A stretch of DNA of 64,000 nt from Streptosporangiaceae bacterium (GCA_019245115.1 JAFARZ010000283.1:1-64000), one strand, 5' to 3'; counted from the first letter of the stretch, positions 54,609-63,843 are shown. Translations and numbers: made by a program. The notes: generated by a model not told the origin, from the sequence alone.

Positions 54609-55315
54609 CCGCGCCCGGCCTGGGCGGTGCTCAGTACCCGCACACCGCCGGCGAACCTGGCCAGCTCCGCGCTGTCCCAGCCGAGTGACATGGGGGCCTG
54701 GACCTGGGCCCAGTGACCGCCCGCGACCTGGAACGTCAGGATCTCGGTGTCCCCGCCAGCCTGCGCGGCGGACTCGAAGAAGCCCGGCCGCCCGTTCACC
54801 GGCTGAGGGGTCCCGGCCGACGGCGAGGTGGCGTCCGCGGACTGGAGCATGACGACCAGCTTCCCGAGGAAACTGTCGGGGTTGGTGTCCTTGTCACCGG
54901 GCGGCGCGATGGTGAGCGCGAACGGGGTGCTGCCCTGCACCACCCAGTCGCGGGGCATCCAGCTCACCCGGTATCCGGGCGGCTGAGTGCCGGTCCACGC
55001 CACAAGCGCGATCGACCCGGGGCCCGCGGGAGCCTTGGAAGGCCTTGGAGCCGAGGAGGCGTGCCGCGTCCTGGCCGCCTGTCCGCTGGCGCTCCCAGCC
55101 GCGGAACCACCTGGCTGGCCGACCGGGCCACCGCCGTGGAGCGCCACGGGCACCAGCGCTCCGGCGGCTATCGCCGCGGTCACCCCCGCGCCGCCCAGCA
55201 GGCGCCGACGGCGCAGCAGCCTGCGACCCCGCTCCAGGTCTGCCCTCGGGTCGGACACGGTATCGGCAGGGGCCTTGTCCAGCGCCAGGTTAAGCAATTC
55301 CTTTACATCGTTCAC
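54605..55315 (-). CDS. Membrane protein partner of the SigE-family sigma factor
   Basis: Protein of 236 residues. A cytoplasmic N-terminal segment (about 1-38), one membrane helix LLGGAGVTAAIAAGALVPVAL, an Ala/Ser/Pro-rich linker, and an extracytoplasmic domain. No zinc-binding anti-sigma motif (HxxxCxxC) is seen. It overlaps the sigma gene's stop by 4 bases (ATGA), the usual place for an anti-sigma or accessory partner of SigE-type ECF factors, so a regulatory role is inferred. The stop overlaps the convergent HNH gene's end by four bases. Confidence 0.8.
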   Translation of the reverse strand: MNDVKELLNLALDKAPADTVSDPRADLERGRRLLRRRRLLGGAGVTAAIAAGALVPVALHGGGPVGQPGGSAAGSASGQAARTRHASSAPRPSKAPAGPGSIALVAWTGTQPPGYRVSWMPRDWVVQGSTPFALTIAPPGDKDTNPDSFLGKLVVMLQSADATSPSAGTPQPVNGRPGFFESAAQAGGDTEILTFQVAGGHWAQVQAPMSLGWDSAELARFAGGVRVLSTAQAGRG

Positions 55316-55842
55316 CGGGTACTCCCTTCGCTCACCTGCGGGTCAGCGAGCAGCTCACGCAGCCTCGCCGCACCCTTGGCCGTCTGGCTCTTCACCGTGC
55401 CCTCGCTACAGTGCAGCAGCTCAGCGGTCTGCTCGACGCTGAGGTCAAGCCAGTACCGCAACACCACGGCCGCCCGCATGCCGGGCGGCAGGCCGGCGAG
55501 CGCCGCCCGGACGTCGTGCCCGTCTATCCCGGACCGAAGCGAGTCCGGGGGCAACGGGGCCAGGGCATCGGGCGGTTCGGGCACATTCCGCTCCCGCCGC
55601 CTGCTCGGCCGGCGGATCTCGTCGATATGCGCGTTGACGATGATCCGCCACACATAGCCGAAGTACGTGCCAGACCGCCGGACCCTGGGCCAGGCCACAT
55701 AGAGCCGGGCGAGGGCGGTCTGGACAAGATCCTCGGCGAGATGCGTGTCTCCGGCCGTGAGCAGGCAGGTGGACCGCAGCAGGTCGACGCGGCGAGCGCG
55801 GACGAAAGCCGAGAACTCCTCGTCGCGCGATGGTCGTGACAT
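55312..55842 (-). CDS. SigE-family ECF RNA polymerase sigma factor
   Basis: Sigma factor of 176 residues. Region 2 is seen in FVRARRVDLLRSTCLLTAGDTHLAEDLVQTALARLYVAWPRV and GYVWRIIVNAHIDEIRR; region 4 is LPPGMRAAVVLRYWLDLSVEQTAELLHCSEGTVKSQTAKGAARLRELL, the SigE-family DNA-binding helix. ATG 55842 is chosen since AGGAGG lies 5 bases upstream; the track start at 55971 adds an unrelated leader that runs into the oxidoreductase end. It is expected to direct a stress or envelope regulon with the membrane partner downstream. Confidence 0.93.
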   Translation of the reverse strand: MSRPSRDEEFSAFVRARRVDLLRSTCLLTAGDTHLAEDLVQTALARLYVAWPRVRRSGTYFGYVWRIIVNAHIDEIRRPSRRRERNVPEPPDALAPLPPDSLRSGIDGHDVRAALAGLPPGMRAAVVLRYWLDLSVEQTAELLHCSEGTVKSQTAKGAARLRELLADPQVSEGSTR

Positions 55843-55967
55843 GAACACCTCCTCATCCTGACTACGGATCACCGCTCGCATGAGGTTGCCTGTGATCGTC
55901 GCGGATAAGGTGTCGGACGTGAGCGAGGTATTCCATGTACGGGTCAAGATCCGCGGTCTGCGCCGCT

Positions 55968-56948
55968 TCACGGCACGGTGATGACGACCTTGCCGCGCAC
56001 ATGCCCCTGCTCGACGTAGCGGAGGGCCGCCGCCGTGTCAGCCAGCGGGTAGGTCCGGTCGATGACCGGCGTGAGCGTGCCGCTCTCGACGAATTCGCTG
56101 ACCGCCGTCAGTTCGGCTCGCTCCTGCCGGACCGGGAGGATCCTGAGGTGCTGCCGGACGAAACGGTCAGCCAGGGCCGCCTTGACCATGGCACCCACCG
56201 GTCCGAAGAATTCGCCGGGTGAGCCGCCCGCGTTGATCACAAGCGTCCCGGTGCGGGTCAGCGCCCGTCGCAGCGATCTCAGCGGCCGGTTGCCGACGTT
56301 GTCGAGGATCAGGTCATACGCCTCACGCCGGGCGGTGAAGTCTTCTGACGTGTAGTCGATCACCCGCGAGGCGCCGAGCGAGCGCACCAGTTCCACGTTG
56401 GACGTGCGGCACACGCCGGTGACCTCCGCGCCCAGTGCAACGGCGATCTGCACGGCGAACGTGCCGACGCCGCCCGCCGCACCGTTGATGAGCACCCGCT
56501 GGCCGGCCTGGACCTTCCCGGCATCCCGGATTCCGCGCAGGGCCGTGGTCGCCGCCACGGGGAGCGTCGCGGCCTGCTCGAACGTCAGGTTCGCCGGTTT
56601 TGGCGCGAGCCTGTCCGCCGCTCCCGCGGCGTACTCGGAGAAAGCGCCCGGGCAGAAGCCGAAGACCTCGTCGCCGGGCTGGAGTCCGCGCACGGATGCG
56701 CCGACCGTCTCCACTACGCCCGCCGCATCGAGCCCCGCCACCGGGTGCGCCGGCCTGGTCAGGCCAAGGCCGCCGGGTATCAAGCGGGCGATGACGGGGT
56801 TACCGCGCAGCATGTGCCAGTCGTACGGGTTCAGCGCGGCGGCGCACACCCGGATCAGGACGTCGTTGGGGCCGACTTCGGGCAGGTCGAGGTCCGACAG
56901 CCGCATGACGTCGGGAGGACCGAACCGCTCTTGTGCAATCGCTTTCAT
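55968..56948 (-). CDS. Zinc-independent NADP-dependent quinone oxidoreductase (MDR family)
   Basis: Oxidoreductase of 326 residues. GroES-like N-terminal domain (MKAIAQERFGPPDVMRL, VLIRVCAAALNPYDWHMLRG) and a Rossmann domain with INGAAGGVGTFAVQIAVALGAEVTGVCRT, as in quinone oxidoreductase and enoyl reductase-like MDR proteins. Zinc ligands are absent. Divergent from the SARP-type regulator at 57069, with a 120-base shared promoter region. It likely reduces quinones or enones with NADPH. It could be a target of that regulator. Confidence 0.92.
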   Translation of the reverse strand: MKAIAQERFGPPDVMRLSDLDLPEVGPNDVLIRVCAAALNPYDWHMLRGNPVIARLIPGGLGLTRPAHPVAGLDAAGVVETVGASVRGLQPGDEVFGFCPGAFSEYAAGAADRLAPKPANLTFEQAATLPVAATTALRGIRDAGKVQAGQRVLINGAAGGVGTFAVQIAVALGAEVTGVCRTSNVELVRSLGASRVIDYTSEDFTARREAYDLILDNVGNRPLRSLRRALTRTGTLVINAGGSPGEFFGPVGAMVKAALADRFVRQHLRILPVRQERAELTAVSEFVESGTLTPVIDRTYPLADTAAALRYVEQGHVRGKVVITVP

Positions 56949-57068
56949 GCGTCCACGGTGGCGCCGGGGTGTTGTGACAATGCGGTGAATCGCTGGAGGG
57001 GCTGTTGAGCGCCTGGTCGGTCATACTGGGGCTATAAACCGGTTCGCGGCTAGGCAAGGAGCGACCTG

Positions 57069-60000
57069 ATGGTGCGGCAGGTGCGTCTTCTGGGCGGGGT
57101 CAGCGCCATCACCGATGGGGGAGAACAGGCCGATATCGGTCCCGCGAAATGCCAGGCGCTGCTTGCCGCCCTCGCGCTATCAGCCGGGAAGGCAGTACCG
57201 GTATGGCGCCTGGCCGATCTGGTGTGGGGTGAGGAGCCGCCGCGGACGGCCGACCGGACCCTGCAGTCATACGCCACCCGGCTGCGAAAAGGGCTCGGGC
57301 CTGACTCGATCGTCCGGACCGGGGCGGCGTACCGGTTGGACGTGGCGGCCGACGCGGTGGATGTCATCAGGTTCCAGCGTCATCTCGACGCCGGGGACAT
57401 CGACGCGGCCCTGGCCGAGTGGACCGGCGTTCCGTTGGCCGGGCTGGACGTCCCGGGGCTGACCGCGACGGTGAACGGGCTGGTCGAGCAGTGGCTGACC
57501 GCGGTGGAGACCGAGCTAGCGCGTCTTGTCGACGCCGACGCGCCGGTGGTCATCGGCCGGCTCACCGAGCTGACGACCACCCACCCGTACCGCGAGGGAC
57601 TGTGGGTGCTGCTGATGAGGGCCCTGTACCGGGCGGGCCGCCAGGCCGATGCCCTCGCCGCGTACCGCGTGGCCCGGCACAACCTCACCGAGCACCTAGG
57701 GGTCGAACCCGGTCCGGCGCTGCGCGAGATCGAAACGCTGATCCTCAGCCATGACGAGCGGCTGCTCGATGGCCGGGGGGCCAGGCCGCCGACCCGGCCG
57801 GATGCCCGGCCGACGGGGACGGTCACGTTCGGCTTCTGCGAGATAGCCGACTCCGGGCTGTGGTGGGCCAGGCACCGACCGGAAATGGCGACGGCGGTGA
57901 CGAGCCTCGACGGGATCGTGCGCGGTGCGGCGGATGGCCACGGCGGCTATGTCTTCGCTGTCGGCGGCGATTCGTTCGGAGTGGCGTTCGGGCGCGCCGC
58001 CGACGCCGTCGCGTGGGCCGCCGGCATACACGCCGCGGTGAGCGGCGGTATCGGAATCAAGATCGGCCTGCACACCGGGGAGGACGACGGGAAGGGGCCC
58101 GGGTACTTCGGTCCCGCGGTCAACCTGGCGGCGCGCCTCGCGGCCGCCGGGCACGGCGGCCAGACGCTCGTCTCGGCTACCACCGCCGGGCTGCTGGACG
58201 AAACCGGCCTGCGTGATCTCGGAACCTATCGTCTCGACGGCGTCGTTGCCGAGCAGCGCGTCTTCCAGATCGGCGACGAAGAGCACCCGCCGCTACGGAC
58301 CGCGCGGAGCCGTCACGGGAACCTGCCCAGGCGACCCGGTCGCCTCATCGGACGCGATGACGCGCTCACCGCCATCGACGACGCGCTGGCCGTCGCGCCG
58401 GTCGTGACGCTGGTCGGGCCGGGCGGAATAGGCAAAACCCGGCTCGCAGTGGCGGCGGCCGCCCGGCGTGGCGACGTCGACGGGGTCTGGCTGATCGAAC
58501 TGGCCGAGATCGCTTCGCCCGGTGCCGTCCCCCGCGCCGTCGCCGGCCCTCTGGCGATCAAGGAGGTACCGGGACAAGATCTGACGCAGTCCATCGTCAC
58601 GGCGTTGCGGTCCCGGCGGGCGGTGCTGGTCCTGGACAATTGCGAGCACGTCATAGATGCCGCCGCAGAACTGGCCCAGGCCATCGCCGACAACTGCCCG
58701 GGCGTGCACATTCTCGCCACGTCCCGGGAGGGTCTGGCGCTGCGCCATGGTCAGGAGCGCCTGGTAACCGTCACCCCGCTGGAACCGTCCGGCCCGGGTG
58801 CCGAACTGTTCAGCGAACGCGCGTGCGCGATCTCACCCGCTTTCGACCCGTGCGCCGAGCGCAAGGTCATCGAGGAGATCTGCCGTCGTCTCGACGGCGT
58901 CCCGCTGGCCATCGAGCTGGCCGCGGCCAGGACCGCGAGCTTCACCCCCGCGGATTTGCTGAAGCGGCTCGATGACCAGCTGCGATTGCTGATCGGCGGC
59001 GGACGGACCGGCTCCGTGCGGCACCGGACGCTGCGGGCCACCATCGGCTGGTCATACGACCTGCTCAGCGTGCGGCAGCGGCGGCTGTTCGAGGTACTGT
59101 CGGTCTTCACCGGACCGTTCGACCTCGCCGCGGCCGAAACGATCGCGAACGAGGGTGAGCTCGGCGCCGCTGATGTCGACGACCTGCTGGGTGACCTGGT
59201 CACGCGATCGATGCTGGTGGTCGAATCCGGTCCGTTCGGGCGGCGCTTCCGGTTGCTGGAAACCATGCGGCAGTTCGCCGCCGAGCGACTGGCCAGGGCC
59301 GGCGTCACGGACCTGGTGGCCGCGCGCCACGCCCGGTGGTGCCTCGGCCGGGTCACGAACATCCAGCCACTCCTGGCCGGTCAAGGCGAGGTCGAAGGCG
59401 TCGCCCGGCTCGATGAGCTCTGGCCCAACCTCCGGGCCGCGTTCGACTGGGCCTGCGCCCGCGACGATCGCCGCCTGGCTTTCGCATTCGTCCGGCCTAT
59501 CGTGGCCGAGGTCGTCCTTCGCAGTCGAGGCGAGCTCGGTGACTGGCTCGAGCGGATTCTTGCCATCACGCCATCCGACGACACCGAACTCATCGTTTTC
59601 TCACTCACCTGGATTGCTCAGCGGTACAAGGTAGGCCAGAATCCCGAGGCCTACGACCGTCTCGCCAGCCGCTTCGCTGAGCTGGACCATCCCTTGATCC
59701 ACCATGCCCGGGCCTCGGTCCACGAGGGTTTCGCGTCGCTGGCCAGGCTGGCGCCGCCCGCCATCGCGGAGCTGCGCCAGCAAGGCGACGATGACCTGGC
59801 TGAGCAGTTCGAGCTCGATGTGGGGGCGGCCCTGGTGTTCGGCGGGCAGTTCACGGCAGGAGACGCCCGGATCGCGGCGCTGGCCGAGCGGTACCGGGCC
59901 TACGGACCGCCGACCCTGCTGCACCTGTCCCTGGTGCTACTCGGCTATTCCGCGATGCTCCAGGGCAAACATGATCTCGCGTACCGCCTGTTCGACGAGG

Positions 60001-60395
60001 CCGTCGGCGTGGCGGTACCCGAGCGTACCCAGTCGCCGAGCAGGCCCATCGAGGCACGCGCCGCGTTCCGGCGCGGGGACCAGATCCAGGCCTTCGAGAT
60101 ATTGAGCTCGCACATCACCGAACTGCTCTACACCGGCAACATGCAGGCAATCTGCGTCACCTGCGTCGAGTTCATCAACATGATGGCGAAGATCGGCCGG
60201 ACGACGGAGGCCGCGCTGATGCTGGACCACCTGGACAAGGCATTCCCGTACTGGGCAACGCTCGTCGCGGAGGCCAGGGAGCAGATCGACACCGAGGATC
60301 CGCTCCACCAGGATCCCGGGCAGACGCATACCTTCGGCGATCGCGAGGCGCTTGAATACATGCGCGAGATTCTCGATCAGCTGAGCACCGAGTAA
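57069..60395 (+). CDS. SARP-type regulator fused to class III cyclase-like and NB-ARC domains
   Basis: Large regulator of 1108 residues. In order: OmpR-like winged helix (about 1-92), BTAD helical domain (about 95-235), a class III nucleotidyl-cyclase-like domain (about 255-400; GGDSFGVAFG, IKIGLHTGE, YFGPAVNLAARLAAAGHGGQTLVS), an NB-ARC/AAA ATPase (Walker A VGPGGIGKTRLAVA, Walker B RAVLVLDNCEHV, GVPLAIELAAARTASF) and a TPR-like helical C-terminus. In the cyclase domain the first metal Asp appears as Glu (FCEIADSG), so catalysis may be lost. AfsR-like proteins activate secondary metabolism; no biosynthetic cluster is visible here. Confidence 0.9.
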   Translation: MVRQVRLLGGVSAITDGGEQADIGPAKCQALLAALALSAGKAVPVWRLADLVWGEEPPRTADRTLQSYATRLRKGLGPDSIVRTGAAYRLDVAADAVDVIRFQRHLDAGDIDAALAEWTGVPLAGLDVPGLTATVNGLVEQWLTAVETELARLVDADAPVVIGRLTELTTTHPYREGLWVLLMRALYRAGRQADALAAYRVARHNLTEHLGVEPGPALREIETLILSHDERLLDGRGARPPTRPDARPTGTVTFGFCEIADSGLWWARHRPEMATAVTSLDGIVRGAADGHGGYVFAVGGDSFGVAFGRAADAVAWAAGIHAAVSGGIGIKIGLHTGEDDGKGPGYFGPAVNLAARLAAAGHGGQTLVSATTAGLLDETGLRDLGTYRLDGVVAEQRVFQIGDEEHPPLRTARSRHGNLPRRPGRLIGRDDALTAIDDALAVAPVVTLVGPGGIGKTRLAVAAAARRGDVDGVWLIELAEIASPGAVPRAVAGPLAIKEVPGQDLTQSIVTALRSRRAVLVLDNCEHVIDAAAELAQAIADNCPGVHILATSREGLALRHGQERLVTVTPLEPSGPGAELFSERACAISPAFDPCAERKVIEEICRRLDGVPLAIELAAARTASFTPADLLKRLDDQLRLLIGGGRTGSVRHRTLRATIGWSYDLLSVRQRRLFEVLSVFTGPFDLAAAETIANEGELGAADVDDLLGDLVTRSMLVVESGPFGRRFRLLETMRQFAAERLARAGVTDLVAARHARWCLGRVTNIQPLLAGQGEVEGVARLDELWPNLRAAFDWACARDDRRLAFAFVRPIVAEVVLRSRGELGDWLERILAITPSDDTELIVFSLTWIAQRYKVGQNPEAYDRLASRFAELDHPLIHHARASVHEGFASLARLAPPAIAELRQQGDDDLAEQFELDVGAALVFGGQFTAGDARIAALAERYRAYGPPTLLHLSLVLLGYSAMLQGKHDLAYRLFDEAVGVAVPERTQSPSRPIEARAAFRRGDQIQAFEILSSHITELLYTGNMQAICVTCVEFINMMAKIGRTTEAALMLDHLDKAFPYWATLVAEAREQIDTEDPLHQDPGQTHTFGDREALEYMREILDQLSTE

Positions 60396-60524
60396 GACGC
60401 CACGCACCGGCGCTTGTTTGCGGGCGCGGATGGCCAGCATGGTGGGGACGGCCTTGTCACCGAATTCGGCCACGTGCTCGATCGCCAGGTCCGCAGGGTG
60501 ACCACGGTGAAGCCCGCTACCGCA

Positions 60525-60989
60525 TCAGGACTCCTGGTCCAAGTGGCACTCGAACCAGGTGATCGTACCGGTGTCGGACTGGACGTAGTCCCAGGCCAGC
60601 GAGCACGCTTCGACCAGGCGCAGACCGCGTCCGCACTCGGCCAGCTGGTCACCGGATCGCACCCTCGGCACGGTGTCCGCGCCACCATCGTGCACCTCGA
60701 CGTGTACGCGATCCGCGGAGAGCACCACGGTGACCGCGACGGTCCCTCCCGGGTTACGCGAATGGCTGTGCTTAATGCTGTTGGTGACCAGCTCAGAGGT
60801 CAGCAGGGCGACGGTCGCCGCGGTATCGCGATGACCTTCCAATACCTGGCTGACGAACGCGCGGGCGGCTGATACCTGCCCCGGTTCGCCGGCGATGACC
60901 TTGCGCTGTGCCGTCAGATACCCGGCCGTCCAGACGGTGGGTGCCGGAGTACGAGCGCTATGCGCCGTGCTCACCAGCGGTCCGGGCAC
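60525..60989 (-). CDS. RsbW-like ATP-binding protein (anti-sigma kinase fold)
   Basis: Protein of 154 residues with the HATPase fold of RsbW/SpoIIAB-like kinases: N box LLTSELVTNSIKHSHSR, G1 box VEVHDGGADTVPRV and G2 box ECGRGLRLVEACSLAWDYV. Such small proteins act as anti-sigma factors or serine kinases; in actinomycetes many are single, without known partner genes, as here. A motif AAACATCCTAAGTAT lies 78 bases upstream of its start. Confidence 0.85.
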   Translation of the reverse strand: MPGPLVSTAHSARTPAPTVWTAGYLTAQRKVIAGEPGQVSAARAFVSQVLEGHRDTAATVALLTSELVTNSIKHSHSRNPGGTVAVTVVLSADRVHVEVHDGGADTVPRVRSGDQLAECGRGLRLVEACSLAWDYVQSDTGTITWFECHLDQES

Positions 60990-61066
60990 TCTCCTGCCCT
61001 TCGCGACGTTACCGAAACTGACCTGTTAATTGAGCAGTATTGAGTCTAGATCAGCACAGAATCTAG

Positions 61067-61081
61067 AAACATCCTAAGTAT
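61067..61081 (-). promoter_or_regulatory. Shared upstream motif, copy 1
   Basis: AAACATCCTAAGTAT lies 78 bases upstream of the RsbW-like gene start, in an AT-richer stretch with TCTAGA repeats. A 13 of 15 match occurs upstream of the DUF574 gene in the same orientation. A shared promoter or operator is inferred. Confidence 0.4.
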
Positions 61082-61168
61082 GAATCAGTACGGGGCCCGT
61101 CGCAACTGGCTCAACCACATCCGTGTCCATTGTTGAGGCAGCCGAATCTGAGGAACCCGGACCGGAGC

Positions 61169-62002
61169 TCACGCCTTGCGCGCGAGTCCCACCCACATGG
61201 GCAGCGGGCCGGGCGGAGCCGTTCCGGGTTCCGGCCGCCACTCCGGCAACTGCACCACCCCTGGCTGGACGATTTCCAGCCCGCCGAACAACGCGGTGAC
61301 TTCGTCGCGGGAACGCAGGATCACCGACTGGTCCATCATCTTGTTCAGCCGGTTGAAGGTCTCGGTCAGGTCCTTGCCCTCGACGTCACGCGCCAGATGG
61401 GTAACGGCCAGGTAGCTGCCTGGAGCCAGGGCGGCCGCTATCCGGTTCACGATGCCGCCCGGGTCGCCGGATTCGGCGAAGAAGTGGAACACGCCGAAAA
61501 TGACCACAGCGATCGGCTGGGAGAAATCGAGCGTCTGCTGGGCCTCGATCAGTATCGCTTCCGGCTCGTTCAGGTCGCCGTAAATGTACCTGGTAGCTCC
61601 CTGCGGTGTGCTACGCAGCAACTTGTGTGCGTGCGCGAGCACGATGGGGTCTCTGTCCACGTAGACGATCCGGGATTCGGGCGCCTCCCGCTGCGCGACC
61701 TCGTGGACATTGTTCTCCTTGGGAATGCCCGTGCCGATGTCGAGGAGCTGCCTGATCCCGGCGTCACGCACGAGATACCTGACGACACGGCCGAGAACCG
61801 CCCGGTGGGCGCGGGCATCGGCCCGCACGCCGTCGATGCCGCCCGGCCACGCCGCGTAGGCGCGATCAGCCGCATCCCTGTCCACCTGGAAATTCGCCTT
61901 GCCGCCGAGCAGGTAATCATAGACCCGAGCCACGTGCGCCACGGAGGTGTCGATCTCGGCTGGTTCCCGTTCGGTCCCGGCCACGACCCCGTTGTTCTTC
62001 AC
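61169..62002 (-). CDS. DUF574-family S-adenosyl methyltransferase
   Basis: Protein of 277 residues typical of the DUF574 (SAM-dependent methyltransferase) family, strongly expanded in Streptomyces-like actinomycetes. Features: SVAHVARVYDYLLGGKANFQVDRDAAD near the start, LLDIGTGIPKENNVHEVA (SAM motif I), VYVDRDPIVLAHA and VIFGVFHFF. Substrate unknown. Monocistronic by context, with the motif AAACGTCCTTAGTAT 50 bases upstream. Confidence 0.93.
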   Translation of the reverse strand: MKNNGVVAGTEREPAEIDTSVAHVARVYDYLLGGKANFQVDRDAADRAYAAWPGGIDGVRADARAHRAVLGRVVRYLVRDAGIRQLLDIGTGIPKENNVHEVAQREAPESRIVYVDRDPIVLAHAHKLLRSTPQGATRYIYGDLNEPEAILIEAQQTLDFSQPIAVVIFGVFHFFAESGDPGGIVNRIAAALAPGSYLAVTHLARDVEGKDLTETFNRLNKMMDQSVILRSRDEVTALFGGLEIVQPGVVQLPEWRPEPGTAPPGPLPMWVGLARKA

Positions 62003-62394
62003 AGCACCTCCGCAAATCTGTTCCCCGTGCGTCGTACGGTACGAAATCCGTAAACGTCCTTAGTATCCAGCCGTTTCGACAAGGCGATCAAGGGCCCGAG
62101 AAAACAGCCTGATTACACTCGTCGCCGGGCTTCAGGCCGACGTCCTGTTATGCCCTAACTCCGCGGCATCGCGTCCATGCGGGAAACCAGGTACACAAAG
62201 GACGCATCCGCGAGTATGGTGAACGTGCAAAGTTTCGCACAGTTCAAACTTGGCGGTTGTCCAACGAGCGGGGATGATGGGCCGTTATGTGCAGTGCTGT
62301 TACGGCCAACAGCCTCGACTTGCTCACAGGGCTTTCCGCCGAACTCCCCGCCAAGCATCGGCACCAGCCGATGACAATCAAAGGAGTAACCGAA
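62003..62394. other. Divergent intergenic region, DUF574/DUF397
   Basis: Nearly 400 bases with no credible gene; short ORFs at 62155-62424 show no family pattern. It should hold promoters for the DUF574 gene (minus) and the DUF397 gene (plus). The motif AAACGTCCTTAGTAT at 62052-62066 is the one notable element. Confidence 0.55.
62052..62066 (-). promoter_or_regulatory. Shared upstream motif, copy 2
   Basis: AAACGTCCTTAGTAT, 50 bases upstream of the DUF574 start, differs from 61067-61081 at two of 15 positions. Same orientation relative to its gene. Confidence 0.4.
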
Positions 62395-62595
62395 ATGACC
62401 GATGACACCCCCCTGACCTGGCACAAGTCCAGCTACAGCGCGAACAGCGGCAACTGTGTCGAGGTATCAGCGCGCGAGAACGTCGTCGCGGTGCGCGATT
62501 CCAAGCAGGATGGCGCAGGCCCCGTTCTCGAGACCACCGCGGCCGCGTGGCGCGTTTTCCTTACCGCCTTCAAGGACGGCGGGCCCGGCCTATAA
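62395..62595 (+). CDS. DUF397 domain protein
   Basis: Small protein of 66 residues with the DUF397 pattern: WHKSSYSANSGNCVEVS, then VAVRDSKQDGAGPVLETTAAAWRVFLTAFKDGG. ATG 62395 has AAGGAG 8 bases upstream; the track ORF from 62287 is longer than the family. DUF397 proteins pair with XRE/DUF5753 regulators, as with the gene at 62837, though they are more often downstream of it. The pair is thought to act in development or antibiotic regulation. Confidence 0.93.
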   Translation: MTDDTPLTWHKSSYSANSGNCVEVSARENVVAVRDSKQDGAGPVLETTAAAWRVFLTAFKDGGPGL

Positions 62596-62727
62596 CCTAC
62601 TGGCGTGAGTCATAATGTTGCCCGCCTGAATGATGCTGTGCGGTCGTGGTGACCCCGCGCGACATGTGTGCCAACGGGCGAGAAGCTTGCGGTTTAACGA
62701 CATCTGGCCAGCTTGAGCGGTGCATAA

Positions 62728-62772
62728 GCAACGGGCCGTCGTCGACTGAGACAGCTGGACGAGGCCCGTTGC
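62728..62772. terminator. Strong hairpin between DUF397 and the XRE gene
   Basis: GCAACGGGCC (62728-62737) and GGCCCGTTGC (62763-62772) are exact complements, with an inner TCGTC/GACGA pair. It lies 133 bases past the DUF397 stop and 65 bases before the XRE start. No T-run follows, so it is either a factor-assisted terminator or a leader structure. Confidence 0.6.
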
Positions 62773-62836
62773 GGTGTTACCTGTGCGGCTTCCGGCCAGC
62801 CCACCGTGAGTCTCACGCTGCTCAAGGAGGATGCGG

Positions 62837-63700
62837 GTGATCAGCCCTTACGTACGGCGGTTGCGCTTGGGCGCCGAAATCCGGGCGCTGCGGGCACAAG
62901 CAGGGCTGACGGCCGATCAGCTGGGAAAGCGCATCGGCCGCTCCAGAGCCGACATCTCCCGGCTGGAGAACGGTCACGTAGTGGACCAGGCCGACGTGAT
63001 CAGCATTCTCGACGCGCTGGCGGTGGACGGCGACCGCTGGACCCAGATCGTCACCATCGCCCGGGAGGCGGGCGAACGGGGCTGGTGGGAATCGTACAAG
63101 ACGATGGGAGACCGCCAGGCGCTGTACGCCAACCTGGAGGCGGGCGCCACCACCATCCGGATGTACGAGCACCGGTTCATGCCCGGGCTGTTGCAAATAC
63201 CGGAGTTCGTGCGGGCCCGGGCCGAGGCGGACGCCACGCTGGAGCCGATGGCATCGATCACCATCGACGGCGTGCTTTCCGGCAACGCCGGGCGGCAGCG
63301 GATGTTCCGCCGGCCCGGCGGCCCGACGCTGGAGGTGATCCTGGACGAAGTGGCGGTCCGCCGGCTGACCGCGCCGCCCGAGATCGTGAAGAAGCAGCTC
63401 TACCACCTGGCCACCGCGGTGAACGGCGATCCGAAGGTCACCGTGCGGGTGCTACCGGTCGAGGCGAGGATCGAGAGCTTCACCGTGCCCAGATGCACCT
63501 TCATGGTGTTCTCATATCCCGACCCCGGCGATCCGGCCCTGGTCGCCATCGACACCGTGACTTCGGACGTGATCCTCACCGACCCCGAGCAGGTGTCGCC
63601 ATACACCGAGCTCTATGGCCGGCTGCGAGACGCGGCGCTGCCACCGGACGAGAGCCTCGACCTGCTGATCAAGACAGCCGCCGATCTCCCCGACCATTAG
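62837..63700 (+). CDS. XRE-family regulator with DUF5753 domain
   Basis: Protein of 287 residues. An N-terminal helix-turn-helix (LGAEIRALRAQAGLTADQLGKRIGRSRADISRLENGH) is followed by the DUF5753 domain (from about residue 90: LEAGATTIRMYEHRFMPGLLQIPEFVRA). These regulators pair with DUF397 partners in actinomycetes, with roles shown in sporulation and antibiotic control. GTG 62837 is chosen since AAGGAGG lies 6 bases upstream; the track's ATG 62831 overlaps that site. Confidence 0.93.
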   Translation: MISPYVRRLRLGAEIRALRAQAGLTADQLGKRIGRSRADISRLENGHVVDQADVISILDALAVDGDRWTQIVTIAREAGERGWWESYKTMGDRQALYANLEAGATTIRMYEHRFMPGLLQIPEFVRARAEADATLEPMASITIDGVLSGNAGRQRMFRRPGGPTLEVILDEVAVRRLTAPPEIVKKQLYHLATAVNGDPKVTVRVLPVEARIESFTVPRCTFMVFSYPDPGDPALVAIDTVTSDVILTDPEQVSPYTELYGRLRDAALPPDESLDLLIKTAADLPDH

Positions 63701-63843
63701 CTCGCCGGATGATGTGCTTCAGGGGTGGAACCACAGCCGTTCGCGAGAAAAGATCTTTAATCATTTTGAACGAACGGCGGTGGTGTCCTCAGCCCGTCGC
63801 CTGCTTCGCCAGCGTGCCGATTGGCCGGTAATAAACTGCACTG

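Noticed and set aside
57069-60395. Antibiotic biosynthetic cluster implied by the SARP-type regulator
   Set aside because: No PKS, NRPS, terpene or RiPP genes occur nearby in the window.
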